From CBDANO01 sp965197665 (GTDB lineage Bacteria; Chloroflexota; Dehalococcoidia; Lucifugimonadales; UBA3495), in NCBI GenBank assembly GCA_965197665.1, contig CBDANO010000004.1, forward strand, positions 248,001 through 312,000: a stretch of DNA of 64,000 bases, given 5' to 3'. The position numbers and the translations under genes are program-made. Below, piece by piece: positions 9,129 through 18,562 of this stretch. Each line of letters begins with the position of its first letter. Within the stretch, counting starts at the first letter, position 1. The notes under the pieces were generated by a model that had not been told where the DNA came from, did not search any database, and saw nothing but the letters and a program-made list of their open reading frames with translations.

Positions 9129-10163
9129 TCAGGTTGCGGCGGCAACCGGCCGCTCGGCAACCGGCGGCGGTATCGTCTTGTCGATGGCGGCGATTTGGTC
9201 CGGGTACAAGTGGCATGCGATGCGGCGGTTGTCCCCCACGTCCTGCAAAGGAGGCACGTCCTGGCTGCACACGGGCATCGCGTAGGGACACCGGGGATGG
9301 AAGGGACAGCCCGAAGGGATCTCCATGGCGCTGGGCACCTCTCCTACTATCAGCGTCTGCCAGGGCGGAGTGCGTCCCAACGGCGTTGCCGCGGCCACGA
9401 GCGAAGCGGTATAGGGGTGGCCGGGTTGATCACAGACTTGGTTGGCGCTGCCCAGTTCCACCAACTTCCCCAAGTACATCACTCCGATGGAGTGGCTCAT
9501 GTGTTGAACGGACGCTAGGTCGTGGCTGATGAGGATGTAGGATATTTCTCTGTCGTCTTGAATATCCTTGAGGAGGTTGAGCACCTGGGAGCGAATGGAA
9601 ACGTCCAAATTGGAAACCGGCTCATCCAGAATGATGAGGGTGGGTTCCAACGTTAAAGCCCGGGCCACGCCGATTCTTTGCCGCTGGCCGCCGCTGAACT
9701 CGTGAGGAAACTGGGTTGCGGTGAATTCGGGAAGGCCCACGGCCAGGAGGGCTTCTTGGACCCGTCTCTTCCGCTCGTCTCTGGAGATACCGTGAACTTC
9801 CAATGGTTCGCCTATGATGTGTTCAATCCGCATGCGGGGGTTGAGGGCGCCGTAAGGGTCCTGCAGCACGGCTTGAACCGATTTGCGGTACTCTTTGGTT
9901 TCCGACGCTGAAGCGTCGCTAAGAGGCCGGCCTTGGAAGAGGATTTCTCCTGAGGTTGGTTCCAGCAGCTTGAGAATCAAGTTGGCTACGGTAGTCTTGC
10001 CGCAACCCGACTCTCCGACCAAGGCGAAGGTCTCGCCCTGCCCCACAGCGAATGAAACGCCGTCCACCGCCCGGACTACTCCAATGGTCCTGCCTTTGAG
10101 CAACCCGCTTTTGATGGGGAAGTGTTTAACTAAGTCCCGCGTTTCTATTATTGAATTGTTCAT
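9129..10163 (-). CDS. Oligopeptide/dipeptide ABC transporter ATP-binding protein (OppF/DppF type)
   Basis: A 344-residue ATPase with Walker A GESGCGKTT, Q-loop, signature FSGGQRQRIGVARAL, Walker B LIILDEP, and the C-terminal oligo_HPY region ending in CPFHPRCPYAMPVC, which in this subfamily can bind an Fe-S cluster. It would energise peptide or nickel uptake at the inner membrane. The first 38 nt overlap the end of the OppD-type gene, so translation is coupled. No permease or solute-binding gene is present, so the pair is an orphan ATPase module. Confidence 0.93.
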   Translation of the reverse strand: MNNSIIETRDLVKHFPIKSGLLKGRTIGVVRAVDGVSFAVGQGETFALVGESGCGKTTVANLILKLLEPTSGEILFQGRPLSDASASETKEYRKSVQAVLQDPYGALNPRMRIEHIIGEPLEVHGISRDERKRRVQEALLAVGLPEFTATQFPHEFSGGQRQRIGVARALTLEPTLIILDEPVSNLDVSIRSQVLNLLKDIQDDREISYILISHDLASVQHMSHSIGVMYLGKLVELGSANQVCDQPGHPYTASLVAAATPLGRTPPWQTLIVGEVPSAMEIPSGCPFHPRCPYAMPVCSQDVPPLQDVGDNRRIACHLYPDQIAAIDKTIPPPVAERPVAAAT

Positions 10164-11157
10164 GGTCCTTCTCTAAGAGCCAACACCTAGCTTGATGGTT
10201 TTCCTCGACTTGGAATACCGCGGGTGGACCGCCGGTGCGGCACACGTCCTTGACGGAGTCGCACCGGGGGTGGAATGGACAGCCGTCCGGGAGATTCCCC
10301 GCGTTGGGAGGCTCTCCCTGGATGGTCCGGAGCCGGTTGACTTTTTCCCCCAAAGTGGGAAGGGCTTGAAGCAGGGCTTCGGTATAGGGATGGGACGGAT
10401 TGTTCAAGACTTGGTCCTTGGGGCCGTATTCCACCACTAGGCCGCCGTAGAAGACGGCCAGCTTGTCGCAAAGGTTACCCACGATGCTGATGTCGTGGGT
10501 AATGAAGATGATGGCCATGCCAGTGGCCAGTTGCAGTTCCCTGAGCAGGTCCAAGTACTGGCGTTGCGTGGTAACGTCCAGAGCCGTGGTAGGTTCGTCG
10601 GCGATGAGCAGGGAGGGATGAGGCCCGATGGAGGCGGCGCTGGAAGAACGCTGACGCATGCCGCCGCTCAGCTCGTGAGGATAATTGTGAACTCGTAGCT
10701 CGGGATCGGTGATCTTGACCATACGCAGGAGTTCCACGGTGCGTACCATAGCCTGCTTCCAGGGCAGCTTCTCGTGGACCACCAGAGGTTCTCCCACTTG
10801 AGTGCCGATGCTAAAGACCGGGTCCAAGGCGGCCATGGAATTCTGAAGGATCATCCCGATCCTCTTGCCGCGGAGCTCCTCCATCTCCCCGTCGGTGTTG
10901 GTGGTAATATCCTTTCCGTCGAACAGGATCTCGCCGCCGACGATTTTGGCGCCCCGGGGCAATAGCCTGAGAATGGAGAGGCAAGTGATTGTTTTGCCTG
11001 AGCCGGACTCTCCCACCAGCCCAAGGGTCTCGCCCGGCATGAGGTCGAAGCTGACACTGTTTACCGCTCTGACCAAGCCTCTTCGGGTGAAGAAGTGGGT
11101 CTGAAGGTCCCGGACCTGCAACAGCGGACCGGCGCCGTTATGCTGGTCTCCGTTCAT
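10126..11157 (-). CDS. Oligopeptide/dipeptide ABC transporter ATP-binding protein (OppD/DppD type)
   Basis: A 343-residue ATPase with Walker A GESGSGKT, signature LSGGMRQR, Walker B LLIADEPTTALD, and the C-terminal CPFHPRCDSVKDVC Fe-S-type motif. An oddity is that the three residues directly after LSGGMRQR are SSS, where relatives have a hydrophobic triplet such as VMI. Residues on both sides are normal and length is preserved. It starts with ATG and is the first gene of the minus-strand cluster. Partner permeases are absent. Confidence 0.92.
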   Translation of the reverse strand: MNGDQHNGAGPLLQVRDLQTHFFTRRGLVRAVNSVSFDLMPGETLGLVGESGSGKTITCLSILRLLPRGAKIVGGEILFDGKDITTNTDGEMEELRGKRIGMILQNSMAALDPVFSIGTQVGEPLVVHEKLPWKQAMVRTVELLRMVKITDPELRVHNYPHELSGGMRQRSSSAASIGPHPSLLIADEPTTALDVTTQRQYLDLLRELQLATGMAIIFITHDISIVGNLCDKLAVFYGGLVVEYGPKDQVLNNPSHPYTEALLQALPTLGEKVNRLRTIQGEPPNAGNLPDGCPFHPRCDSVKDVCRTGGPPAVFQVEENHQARCWLLEKDHEQFNNRNAGLS

Positions 11158-11464
11158 TAGGCCACCGCCTAGTCTCTCAAGATTGGAACCGCCTATATCC
11201 AGCCGTTAGGTGCTCGCACAGTTTATTGCAAAGCGGAAATTACTACAAGAGGTAAGCGTTGCCGCCTTTGGGGAGGAGTGTACGCTAGGTCTACCCCAAT
11301 CCATCGAGTGGTTCCGATGAAAAATGAAGGTTAGTATTGCGGGCTACTGTGGTTTGCGCAGTGGGTTGATGATAGAATCAAAAGCGTTGAAGTTCGGGAC
11401 GCTTCGCCGGCGTCGGCAAACCCGGCGTTGATCCACTCCCTATTTTGCGATAAGGACACCGAAT
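11158..11464. other. Divergent intergenic region between oppD-type and hflK-like genes
   Basis: This 307-bp region must hold promoters for both directions, but no strong -35/-10 pair stands out. A TAGAAT hexamer about 90 nt before the hflK-like ATG is the only fair -10. No gene, RNA or repeat was recognised. Confidence 0.4.
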
Positions 11465-12589
11465 ATGTATCCACCTGGAGGACCACGGCAACCGGAGTTT
11501 GACTTCGATCAGGTCATGGCCAAAATTCGGACCAGTTTGGGCCCCATCGGCAGGCGGCTTGGCAGCGGGGGGGTCGGCCTTCTGGTTGGCGGCCTCATTG
11601 CGATTATCGTGGCAATCTGGCTGGCCACTGGGATTTATACTATCAGCCCCGGTGAACAGGCGGTTACTCAACGCTTCGGCAAAGTGTGCGGCACGCCCAT
11701 CGGTCCTTGTGAAGTGGACGGAGGGCTTGTGACGACCACCGGGTTGAAATGGTGGTGGCCGGGGCCTATAGGCAAGAAAAAGGTTTTTCTGGTCAACCAG
11801 GTGCGCCGCATGAACCTGGGGTTCCGCAGCTCCGAAGGCACTGACGCCGTTCCCGTGCCCGACGAGTCGCTGATGATCAGCGGCGACCTGAACATGGTGG
11901 ACGTGCGGATGGTGGTGCAGTACGACATACAGAACTTGATTGATTTCCTTTTCCGGGTTGATGATCCGGGCGAGCAGGCCGGAGTTGAACGAACCATTCC
12001 TCAAGGTCAGCCCGACGGCCGCACGCTTAAAGACGCCGCGGAGGCGGCCCTGCGGCTGGTTGTGGGGCAACGGTCGATCGGACACGTGCTGGCCGAGGAA
12101 CGCAGCCAAGTGGAAGAAGCAACCAGTGAGAGGCTGCAAGAAATTCTGGACGACTATCATACCGGCATAAACATTGTGGGCGTGGAGCTTCAGGAAGTGC
12201 AGGCGCCGGAGGAGGTGAGGGCCGCTTTCAGCGACGTGGTGCAGGCCAGGCAGGACAAGCAGACTGCCATCAACCAAGCCCAAGCCTTCGAGAACCAAGT
12301 CCTTCCTGAGGCCAGAGGGCAATCGGCGCAGATCATACAAGCGGCCGACGCCTTCAGAGAGGCCAGAATCCAGAGGGCCCAAGGTGAGGCCGACCAGTTT
12401 ACGGCCATCTTAATCGAATTCCAAAAGTCCGAAGACGTTACTCGCCAGAGGCTCTACCTGGAAGCGATGGAAGACGTTCTGCCGGGCTTGTCCAAGATAA
12501 TCGTGTCTCCCGAGGTCGATCCCGTTTTGATACTGGGCGGCCAGGATGGCGCTGTTCCCATACCAATCGGCCCTAATCCCAGCCCCTAG
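11465..12589 (+). CDS. hflK: SPFH/Band 7 protein, HflK-like
   Basis: A 374-residue membrane protein with a Pro/Gly-rich cytoplasmic N-terminus, a transmembrane helix at about 37-59, then a Band 7/prohibitin domain (YTISPGEQAVTQRFGKV) and a long coiled coil (about 245-330). HflK and HflC form a membrane complex around FtsH that limits its access to substrates. The assignment rests on domain order and the adjacent hflC-like gene. An insertion after RFGKV (CGTPIGPCEVDGG) adds two Cys not usual in E. coli HflK. Confidence 0.85.
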   Translation: MYPPGGPRQPEFDFDQVMAKIRTSLGPIGRRLGSGGVGLLVGGLIAIIVAIWLATGIYTISPGEQAVTQRFGKVCGTPIGPCEVDGGLVTTTGLKWWWPGPIGKKKVFLVNQVRRMNLGFRSSEGTDAVPVPDESLMISGDLNMVDVRMVVQYDIQNLIDFLFRVDDPGEQAGVERTIPQGQPDGRTLKDAAEAALRLVVGQRSIGHVLAEERSQVEEATSERLQEILDDYHTGINIVGVELQEVQAPEEVRAAFSDVVQARQDKQTAINQAQAFENQVLPEARGQSAQIIQAADAFREARIQRAQGEADQFTAILIEFQKSEDVTRQRLYLEAMEDVLPGLSKIIVSPEVDPVLILGGQDGAVPIPIGPNPSP

Positions 12590-12621
12590 CAAATCAATTA
12601 ACGCACAATAAAGAGGCTTTC

Positions 12622-13581
12622 ATGCGAAACTTGATAATCATCGGCGGTCTGCTGTTATTTGGCATCATACTTTTTAGCTGCTCCGTTTACACCGTCGACG
12701 AGACCGAACAGGTCATATTGACCCGGTTCGGTGAGGTGCAAGGAGACGTTAAGACCAACCCCGGTCTCTACTTCAAGGCGCCTTTCGATATCGATAAAGT
12801 TACCAAATATGACAAGCGGGTGCTGAGGATCGACGCCCCTCCCCAAGAAATGCTGGACAAGGACCTTCTGGTCCTCGATATTGACGTCTACGCCCGCTAT
12901 CGGATAGTCGACGCGGTCCAGTTCCGGAAAACCCTGAATACCGAAGAAAATGCCCGCCGGGTGCTTGGGCAAAAGATCAACGCGGCTTTGAGATCTGATG
13001 TAGCCGACCGGGCCCGGTCGGAAATAATCGGCGGCGACGTAGAGGTGGACGCAGAAGGGCTGGCCATCACCGACGACGAGGGGAACAGCCAGGTTATTTC
13101 CACGGAGAGCCGCACCGTGTTGTTAGACGGGGTCTTGGAGACGATACAGGAAGACTTGAAGAACGAGCCCGAGTCTTTCGGCGTGGAGATGCTTGACGTA
13201 CGCATCAAGCGGGCTGATTTCCCCGCGGCGGTTTCCGGCCGGGTGTTCGAGCGCATGCGCTCAGAGAGAGAAAAGATTGCCCGCCGGCTTCGCGCGGAAG
13301 GAGAAGAAGAATCTCGGACCATTCGGGCCAAGGCCAACCGGGACGTTGAGGTCATTCTGGCCGAGGCCGACCGTGACAGCAACCGGCTCCGCGGTGAAGG
13401 CGAGGCCCAAGCCATCTCTATACTTGCCGAAGCCTTGGGCGAGGACCCGGAATTTTTTGCTTTCCGGCGCAGTCTGGACGCCTACCGCGAGATCTTCGAC
13501 CAAGGGACTACCGTAGTCCTCTCGGGTGACGCCGACATATTCCAATACTTGAACAGTCCCGGCGAGAACGGGTCTCCATAA
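12622..13581 (+). CDS. hflC: SPFH/Band 7 protein, HflC-like
   Basis: A 319-residue partner of the preceding protein, 32 nt downstream. An N-terminal membrane anchor (LIIIGGLLLFGIILFSC) is followed by the SPFH domain (VDETEQVILTRFGEVQGDV) and the RSEREKIARRLRAEGEEE coiled coil characteristic of HflC. Residues about 140-160 contain an acidic insertion. It should form the FtsH-modulating HflKC complex; FtsH itself is encoded 3 kb upstream. Confidence 0.88.
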   Translation: MRNLIIIGGLLLFGIILFSCSVYTVDETEQVILTRFGEVQGDVKTNPGLYFKAPFDIDKVTKYDKRVLRIDAPPQEMLDKDLLVLDIDVYARYRIVDAVQFRKTLNTEENARRVLGQKINAALRSDVADRARSEIIGGDVEVDAEGLAITDDEGNSQVISTESRTVLLDGVLETIQEDLKNEPESFGVEMLDVRIKRADFPAAVSGRVFERMRSEREKIARRLRAEGEEESRTIRAKANRDVEVILAEADRDSNRLRGEGEAQAISILAEALGEDPEFFAFRRSLDAYREIFDQGTTVVLSGDADIFQYLNSPGENGSP

Positions 13582-13601
13582 GAGCAACCCCGGCGATTCT
13601 C

Positions 13602-13707
13602 GGGGAAATACCGTTTCTATCTTTAGTAGGGGCCGGTTTGAAACCGGCCCCTACATTTTGCATCGTTCCTTGGGGAATACCGTTGTTATCCTTTTGGTGC
13701 GGGCCGG
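13602..13707 (+). repeat. Imperfect direct repeat around the R2 palindrome
   Basis: GGGGAAATACCGTTTCTATC (13602) and GGGGAATACCGTTGTTATCC (13672) are near copies at a spacing of 70 bp; both continue to a GGGCCGG-type end. The first runs into R2 copy 1. The rest of the 13582-14078 intergenic region shows no gene; near 13970 a 12-bp gagttgggttcc unit is tandemly doubled. Confidence 0.55.
13626..13654. repeat. Palindromic repeat R2, copy 1
   Basis: A 29-bp palindrome GTAGGGGCCGGTTT-G-AAACCGGCCCCTAC. It recurs at 19875 and 34315. It lies just after the hflC-like stop and could serve as a 3' hairpin. Confidence 0.8.
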
Positions 13708-14078
13708 CGAGGTATCCATGAACGCCGCCCTAGCTGCCTCGGGTTATGCGGCGCAACCAACCGTTTGTCCATCCAGCCATTCCCGCGGGCCTCGGCAGCC
13801 GCGTCGAGTTCTCAAGATGCTCCCGTGCCAAATGACGAGCTCGAGCCGCCTCTCCACGTTGACGGTGTGGGGAAAATCACATACATTTGACGATGGCCCC
13901 GGCGCGTGCGAGAGGAGCCGAGTTTAGGCAACTGTTCAGACTCGATGAGGCGAGTTTAGTTCAGCCGAGTTGGGTTCCGAGTTGGGTTCCATAGAGACCG
14001 GCGCCGGCAGCTTGAATCCTCCTCCGCCGGCGGGTTGGACCAATGCCGGCGCGGCAATAGGGAGGTCTTGAAGGGTCC

Positions 14079-15233
14079 TTGAAAATCCATGAGTATCAAG
14101 CCAAGGAAATATTCGCTCGATACGGAATAGTCGTACCCGACGGCCGGGTGGTCAGGTCTGCCGCCGATGCGGGTCAAGCTGCCCGCGATCTGGGTGGAAA
14201 GGCTGTGCTGAAGGCCCAAGTCCACGCGGGCGGCCGGGGCATGGCCGGCGGAGTCAAGGTAGTCCACTCTCCCGATGAGGCGGAAGAAGCGGCCGGGGCG
14301 TTGCTAGGCCGCCGCTTGGTCACTCTCCAGACGGGAGCGGAGGGGGTGCCGGTAAACGAGGTCTTGGTGGAAGAACCGGCCGAGATACGCCGGGAGGCTT
14401 ACCTGGCAATTACGGTCGATCCGGTGTTTCGCAGCCCGGTAATACTGGCAAGTCCCAAGGGGGGCATGGATATAGAAGAAGTCGCGGCGGCCAGTCCCGA
14501 AGATATTCACACCGAACCCGTCGAGCCGGGGCTGGGCCTTATGCCCTTCCAGGCTAGGCGGCTGGCCGCTCGGTTGGAGCTCGGCCCCGCTTTGGCCCTT
14601 CCGGCGGCCCAAGCCATCGATGCTTTGTACCGGGTATTCGTCGAAAACGATTGCAGCCTGGTTGAGGTCAACCCGCTGGCGGCTACCGCCGGTGATCAAG
14701 TCGTGGCAGTGGACGCCAAGATCAACCTGGACGACGATGCTCTGTTTCGCCACGCCGGTCTCCGAGAGCTCCGCGACGTCAGCCAGGAAGACCGGTTAGA
14801 AGCCCGGGCTACCGACTTGGATATATCCTACGTCAACTTGGCCGGAGACGTAGGCTGCCTCGTTAACGGCGCAGGCCTGGCCATGGCGACTCTGGATGCC
14901 GCCAAGAACGCCGGGGCCGAGCCGGCCAACTTCCTAGACGTCGGCGGCGGCGCCAGTGACGAGAAGGTAGCCAGGGCGGTAGAGATCATTCTTTCCGACC
15001 CCAAGGTAAAAAAGGTGCTGGTAAATATTTTTGGCGGAATCCTTCGTTGTGACATTGCGGCTAGGGGTATCGTTCAGGCATACCAAGAGAAGGAGTCCTC
15101 GTTACCCTTGGTAGTGCGCATCCTGGGTACCAACGTAGATGAGGGCAAAGCGATCTTACAAGAGTCCGGACTGCCCGTGACTTTTGCGGATACCTTGGCG
15201 GAAGCCGCCCAGGCAATTCGCTCGGCGGGATGA
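14079..15233 (+). CDS. sucC: Succinate-CoA ligase, ADP-forming, beta subunit
   Basis: Beta subunit of the TCA enzyme that converts succinyl-CoA to succinate with NTP formation. It starts MKIHEYQAKEIFARYGI, with an ATP-grasp domain through about residue 235 and a CoA-ligase domain containing GGGASDEKVARAVEIILSD and NIFGGILRCD. Length 384 is normal. The start is a TTG with GGGAGG upstream; no better ATG exists in frame. sucD follows after 211 bp. Confidence 0.95.
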   Translation: MKIHEYQAKEIFARYGIVVPDGRVVRSAADAGQAARDLGGKAVLKAQVHAGGRGMAGGVKVVHSPDEAEEAAGALLGRRLVTLQTGAEGVPVNEVLVEEPAEIRREAYLAITVDPVFRSPVILASPKGGMDIEEVAAASPEDIHTEPVEPGLGLMPFQARRLAARLELGPALALPAAQAIDALYRVFVENDCSLVEVNPLAATAGDQVVAVDAKINLDDDALFRHAGLRELRDVSQEDRLEARATDLDISYVNLAGDVGCLVNGAGLAMATLDAAKNAGAEPANFLDVGGGASDEKVARAVEIILSDPKVKKVLVNIFGGILRCDIAARGIVQAYQEKESSLPLVVRILGTNVDEGKAILQESGLPVTFADTLAEAAQAIRSAG

Positions 15234-15444
15234 CTCCGAATTTGAGGGCCCTGTCGGAAGACTCGCCCTCTCTAACTCGGTCAACGGGGTCAACGGTCTA
15301 AGAGAATCGCCTCGGCCCCCGGAAAATTCTCCAACACCCGATGACGCAGATGGGATAGCGCGTCCGCCGCCGCCCGGCTCGAATGGGGCCGGAACAACTT
15401 AACGCTAAGTCAATCAGCCGGCGGCACTTGGAGCAGCAATCAAT

Positions 15445-16329
15445 ATGGGAATTCTGGTAGATGAAGACACGCGGGTCTTGGTGCAAGGTATTACCGGGCG
15501 GGAAGGGAGTTTTCACGCTAGGGCCTGCAAAGCCTATGGCACCCAGGTGGTTGCGGGGGTGACACCGGGCAAGGGTGGGCAACTCTTCGACGAAGAAGTC
15601 CCGGTCTTCGACTCCGTGACCGACGCCGTGGCGCAAACCGGGGCAAATCTTTCGCTCATCTTCGTCCCGCCCTCCTTCGCCCCCGACGCCATCGCGGAAT
15701 CCGCCGACGCCGGAGTCCCCCTGATCGTATGCATCACCGAGGGCATACCGGTGTTGGACACAGTCCGCATCTCCCGTTACTTGGAAAGCAAACCGGTGCG
15801 CTTGATCGGGCCCAACTGCCCAGGACTTATCAATCCCGGGGCCCGATGCAAAGTGGGGATCATGCCCGGGAGCATCCATAAGCCGGGGAGAGCCGGCGTC
15901 GTGTCCCGCAGCGGTACCCTGACCTACGAAGCCGTTGCCCAGCTAACCGGCCTGGGCATCGGCCAGTCTACTTGCGTAGGCATCGGCGGAGACCCGGTTA
16001 CCGGCGTCGGCTTCGTGGACGTGTTGCGGCTGTTCAACGACGACCCCGATACTGACTTTGTAGTGTTCATCGGGGAAATCGGCGGGGCCGGGGAACAGCA
16101 AGCTGCCGCCTACATCAAAGAGGAGTTCACCAAGCCGGTTTGCGCTTTGATCGTGGGCGCTTCGGCGCCTTCCGGCAAGCGGATGGGACATGCCGGGGCC
16201 ATCATCACCGGGGAAAGCGGACGGGCCGAGTCCAAGGTAAAGGCATTGAAAGACGCGGGTGCTATCATCATTCCGACGCCCGCCGATATTGGGGCCACCG
16301 CCCAAGCGGTTTTGAAAGAGATTGGGTAG
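15445..16329 (+). CDS. sucD: Succinate-CoA ligase alpha subunit
   Basis: Binds CoA and carries the phosphohistidine: H249 lies in GHAGAIITG. The N-terminal Rossmann domain has VQGITGREGSFHA, and GPNCPGLINPG marks the ligase domain. Length 294 is standard. It completes the SucCD enzyme with the gene upstream. No other TCA genes are in the window. Confidence 0.96.
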   Translation: MGILVDEDTRVLVQGITGREGSFHARACKAYGTQVVAGVTPGKGGQLFDEEVPVFDSVTDAVAQTGANLSLIFVPPSFAPDAIAESADAGVPLIVCITEGIPVLDTVRISRYLESKPVRLIGPNCPGLINPGARCKVGIMPGSIHKPGRAGVVSRSGTLTYEAVAQLTGLGIGQSTCVGIGGDPVTGVGFVDVLRLFNDDPDTDFVVFIGEIGGAGEQQAAAYIKEEFTKPVCALIVGASAPSGKRMGHAGAIITGESGRAESKVKALKDAGAIIIPTPADIGATAQAVLKEIG

Positions 16330-16383
16330 ACGGTCGATTCCACAAGAAAGCACAAAAGAAAACACAAATTTCATCCTTCGCAG

Positions 16384-16401
16384 CGCCGGTCTCAACCGGC
16401 G
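16384..16401. other. Short hairpin between sucD and the VOC gene
   Basis: CGCCGGT-CTCA-ACCGGCG makes a 7-bp stem with a 4-nt loop, 26 nt before the VOC gene start. There is no T-tract, so it is not a standard terminator; it may be a degenerate relative of R2. Confidence 0.4.
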
Positions 16402-16427
16402 TGAGGGATTGCTAGGAGGCTTCCAGA

Positions 16428-16820
16428 ATGCGGGTTGTAGGCATGGACCATATTGTGGTTAACGTTAGTAACGTGGATGAAGCCCTGGAGTTTTACGGCG
16501 GGGTGTTGGGGATGGAGGTGCTGCGAGAAGACCAATTTCGGCGGGGCGAGGTGGGGTTCGTTTCGGTCCGGGCGTCGGGAGATACTATCTTGGACCTGCG
16601 GCCCACGGAGAACCCTCCGGCGGGACAGGTGAATATCGACCACTTCTGCCTCGTCGTGGAGACCGCGGACATAGCCGCTACCCTGGAGGAACTGAGGGCC
16701 AAGGGAGTGGAAATAACCGGGCCTATGGGCACCCGCTGGGGCGCCAGGGGCGATGGGTCGTCCTTCTTCATCGCCGCCCCGGACGGCAATAAGATCGAAC
16801 TCAAGAGCTACGGGGGTTAG
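16428..16820 (+). CDS. VOC (glyoxalase/bleomycin-resistance/dioxygenase) family protein
   Basis: A 130-residue protein with two beta-alpha-beta-beta-beta modules. Likely metal ligands are H8 (GMDHIVVNV), H72 (NIDHFCL) and E124 (KIELKSY). The GRHD-like APDGNKIELK ending is typical. The size fits a single-domain VOC dimer. The substrate cannot be assigned; fosfomycin-resistance and lactoylglutathione lyase relatives share this layout. A GGAGG site lies upstream of the ATG. Confidence 0.85.
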   Translation: MRVVGMDHIVVNVSNVDEALEFYGGVLGMEVLREDQFRRGEVGFVSVRASGDTILDLRPTENPPAGQVNIDHFCLVVETADIAATLEELRAKGVEITGPMGTRWGARGDGSSFFIAAPDGNKIELKSYGG

Positions 16821-16941
16821 TAGGGCCGATTGGGTGGCGTGTTCGGTTTCTTGTTCGGGTCCCTCGGCAGCGGAGCGCCCTGGTAAGCGGAAACGGCGGC
16901 GTGAGCCAATACCTCTGTTCATTGTTGCCCAATATCGGGAC

Positions 16942-16950
16942 TGCTATACT
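16942..16950 (+). promoter_or_regulatory. Extended -10 promoter for gatB
   Basis: TGC followed by TATACT (16945-16950), about 46 nt before the TTG start of gatB. There is no clear -35. The same TGC-TATAnT arrangement recurs at 4929 and 34438. Confidence 0.45.
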
Positions 16951-16995
16951 GGAATTCTACCCAAGCGCAGCGGACACCGCGGTTGAAGAAATAAG

Positions 16996-18507
16996 TTGAC
17001 CCTGGCAGCCACTGAATACGAAACCGTCATCGGCCTGGAAGTCCACGTCCAGCTTCTTACCGAGAGTAAGATGTTTTGCTCTTGCCGGGCGGACTACCAG
17101 GCCGCCGACCCCAACAGCCGAGTTTGCCCGGTCTGCCTGGGGTTGCCCGGGGCCCTGCCGGTCATAAACCGCAAAGCGGTTGAATACACCATTATGACCG
17201 GACTGGCCCTTCACTGCCGGATACCGGACCATTCCAAGTTCGACCGGAAGAGCTATCCATACCCCGACTTGATGAAGGGGTACCAAATCTCCCAGTACGA
17301 CCTGCCCCTTGCCGTGGACGGCTACTTGGAGATCGAGTCGTCGAACGGCGTCAGGCCCATCAGGGTGAACCGGGTCCACTTGGAAGAAGATGTGGCTAAG
17401 CTCCAGCACTTCGGCCCGGCGGTGGGAGATTCCTATAGCTTGGTGGATGTCAACCGCTCCGGCGTACCCTTGATGGAGGTAGTCAGCGAGCCGGATCTCC
17501 GCTCGGCGGAAGAAGCCCGCACCTATCTCACCACTCTCCACTCAACGCTGCAATATTTGGGCGTTTCCACGGGGAATATGCAAGACGGCAGCTTTCGCTG
17601 CGATGCCAACGTCAGCATTCGTCCCATGGGCAGCAGCGACTACGGGACTCGTTCCGAAATCAAGAACATGAACAGTTTCCGGTCGGTGTACTCGGCGCTG
17701 CAGTACGAGGTGGAGCGCCAGCGCAGCGTGGTGGAGGCCGGGGGAAGGGTCGAACAAGAGACCCGGGGTTGGGTTGAAGAAAGAAATGCAACGGCGCCCC
17801 AGAGGAGCAAAGAATACGCCCACGATTACCGCTACTTCCCCGAACCGGACCTCCCGCCGCTGGTCATCGACCAAGGGTGGGTAGAGGAAATCCGGGGCCG
17901 CTTGCCGGAGCTAGCCCGGCGCCGCAAAGCCCGATTCGTAGAGGAGTATGACACCTCCGACTACGACGCCAATCTTTTGACCGGCTCCAAGGCCATGGCC
18001 GACTACTTCGAGGAGGCAGTGGGCCGGAAGCAGCTAACGGGAGAGCCTCTGCATAGGTTTGCGAAAGCGTTGAGCAACTGGGTCCTGGGGGACTTGAGCA
18101 GGTTGATGAATCTGGAAAACCGGGACGTGTCCCAAATCAAAGTGAAGCCGTCCCACTTGGTTGAGCTCGTCGACTTGGTGGACAGCGGCTCCATCAGCAG
18201 TACAATGGCCAAAACTGTTCTGGAAGACTGTTTTTCCAGCGGCGATTCACCGAGTAAAATCGTTGAGGCTAGGGGGTATACTCAGATCAGCGACTCGTCG
18301 TCCGTACAGCCGGCGGTGGCTGAGGCAATTGCCGCCAACCCGAAAGCAGTTGCCGATTACCTGGGCGGCAAGGAGTCCGCAGCCCGCTTCCTCGTCGGCC
18401 AAGTGATGAAAATCACGCGAGGGCAGGCCAAGCCTGAGTTGGCCAACCAACTGGTGGAAGAAGAACTGGAGCGGCTGAAAGGCCCGTCCGCTCCGCGAGA
18501 GCAATAG
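16996..18507 (+). CDS. gatB: Asp-tRNA(Asn)/Glu-tRNA(Gln) amidotransferase subunit B
   Basis: GatB activates the carboxylate of misacylated Glu-tRNA(Gln) (or Asp-tRNA(Asn)) so that GatCAB can amidate it. The start region TEYETVIGLEVHVQLLTESKMFC, the zinc-type CRAD/CPVCLG cysteines, the kinase-like domain and the C-terminal YqeY-like tRNA-binding tail are all present. Length 503 is full. The start is TTG. gatA and gatC are not adjacent, so the complex is encoded at more than one locus. Confidence 0.96.
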   Translation: MTLAATEYETVIGLEVHVQLLTESKMFCSCRADYQAADPNSRVCPVCLGLPGALPVINRKAVEYTIMTGLALHCRIPDHSKFDRKSYPYPDLMKGYQISQYDLPLAVDGYLEIESSNGVRPIRVNRVHLEEDVAKLQHFGPAVGDSYSLVDVNRSGVPLMEVVSEPDLRSAEEARTYLTTLHSTLQYLGVSTGNMQDGSFRCDANVSIRPMGSSDYGTRSEIKNMNSFRSVYSALQYEVERQRSVVEAGGRVEQETRGWVEERNATAPQRSKEYAHDYRYFPEPDLPPLVIDQGWVEEIRGRLPELARRRKARFVEEYDTSDYDANLLTGSKAMADYFEEAVGRKQLTGEPLHRFAKALSNWVLGDLSRLMNLENRDVSQIKVKPSHLVELVDLVDSGSISSTMAKTVLEDCFSSGDSPSKIVEARGYTQISDSSSVQPAVAEAIAANPKAVADYLGGKESAARFLVGQVMKITRGQAKPELANQLVEEELERLKGPSAPREQ

Positions 18508-18562
18508 AGAATCCAACTCCCCGTTGCGGCGGGTCTGTGAGGGGGCCGGCGAAGGTCGTGAA

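Noticed and set aside
13658..13927. Possible 89-codon gene between hflC and sucC
   Set aside because: No ribosome site, no recognisable domain and a composition like frame noise beside the repeats.
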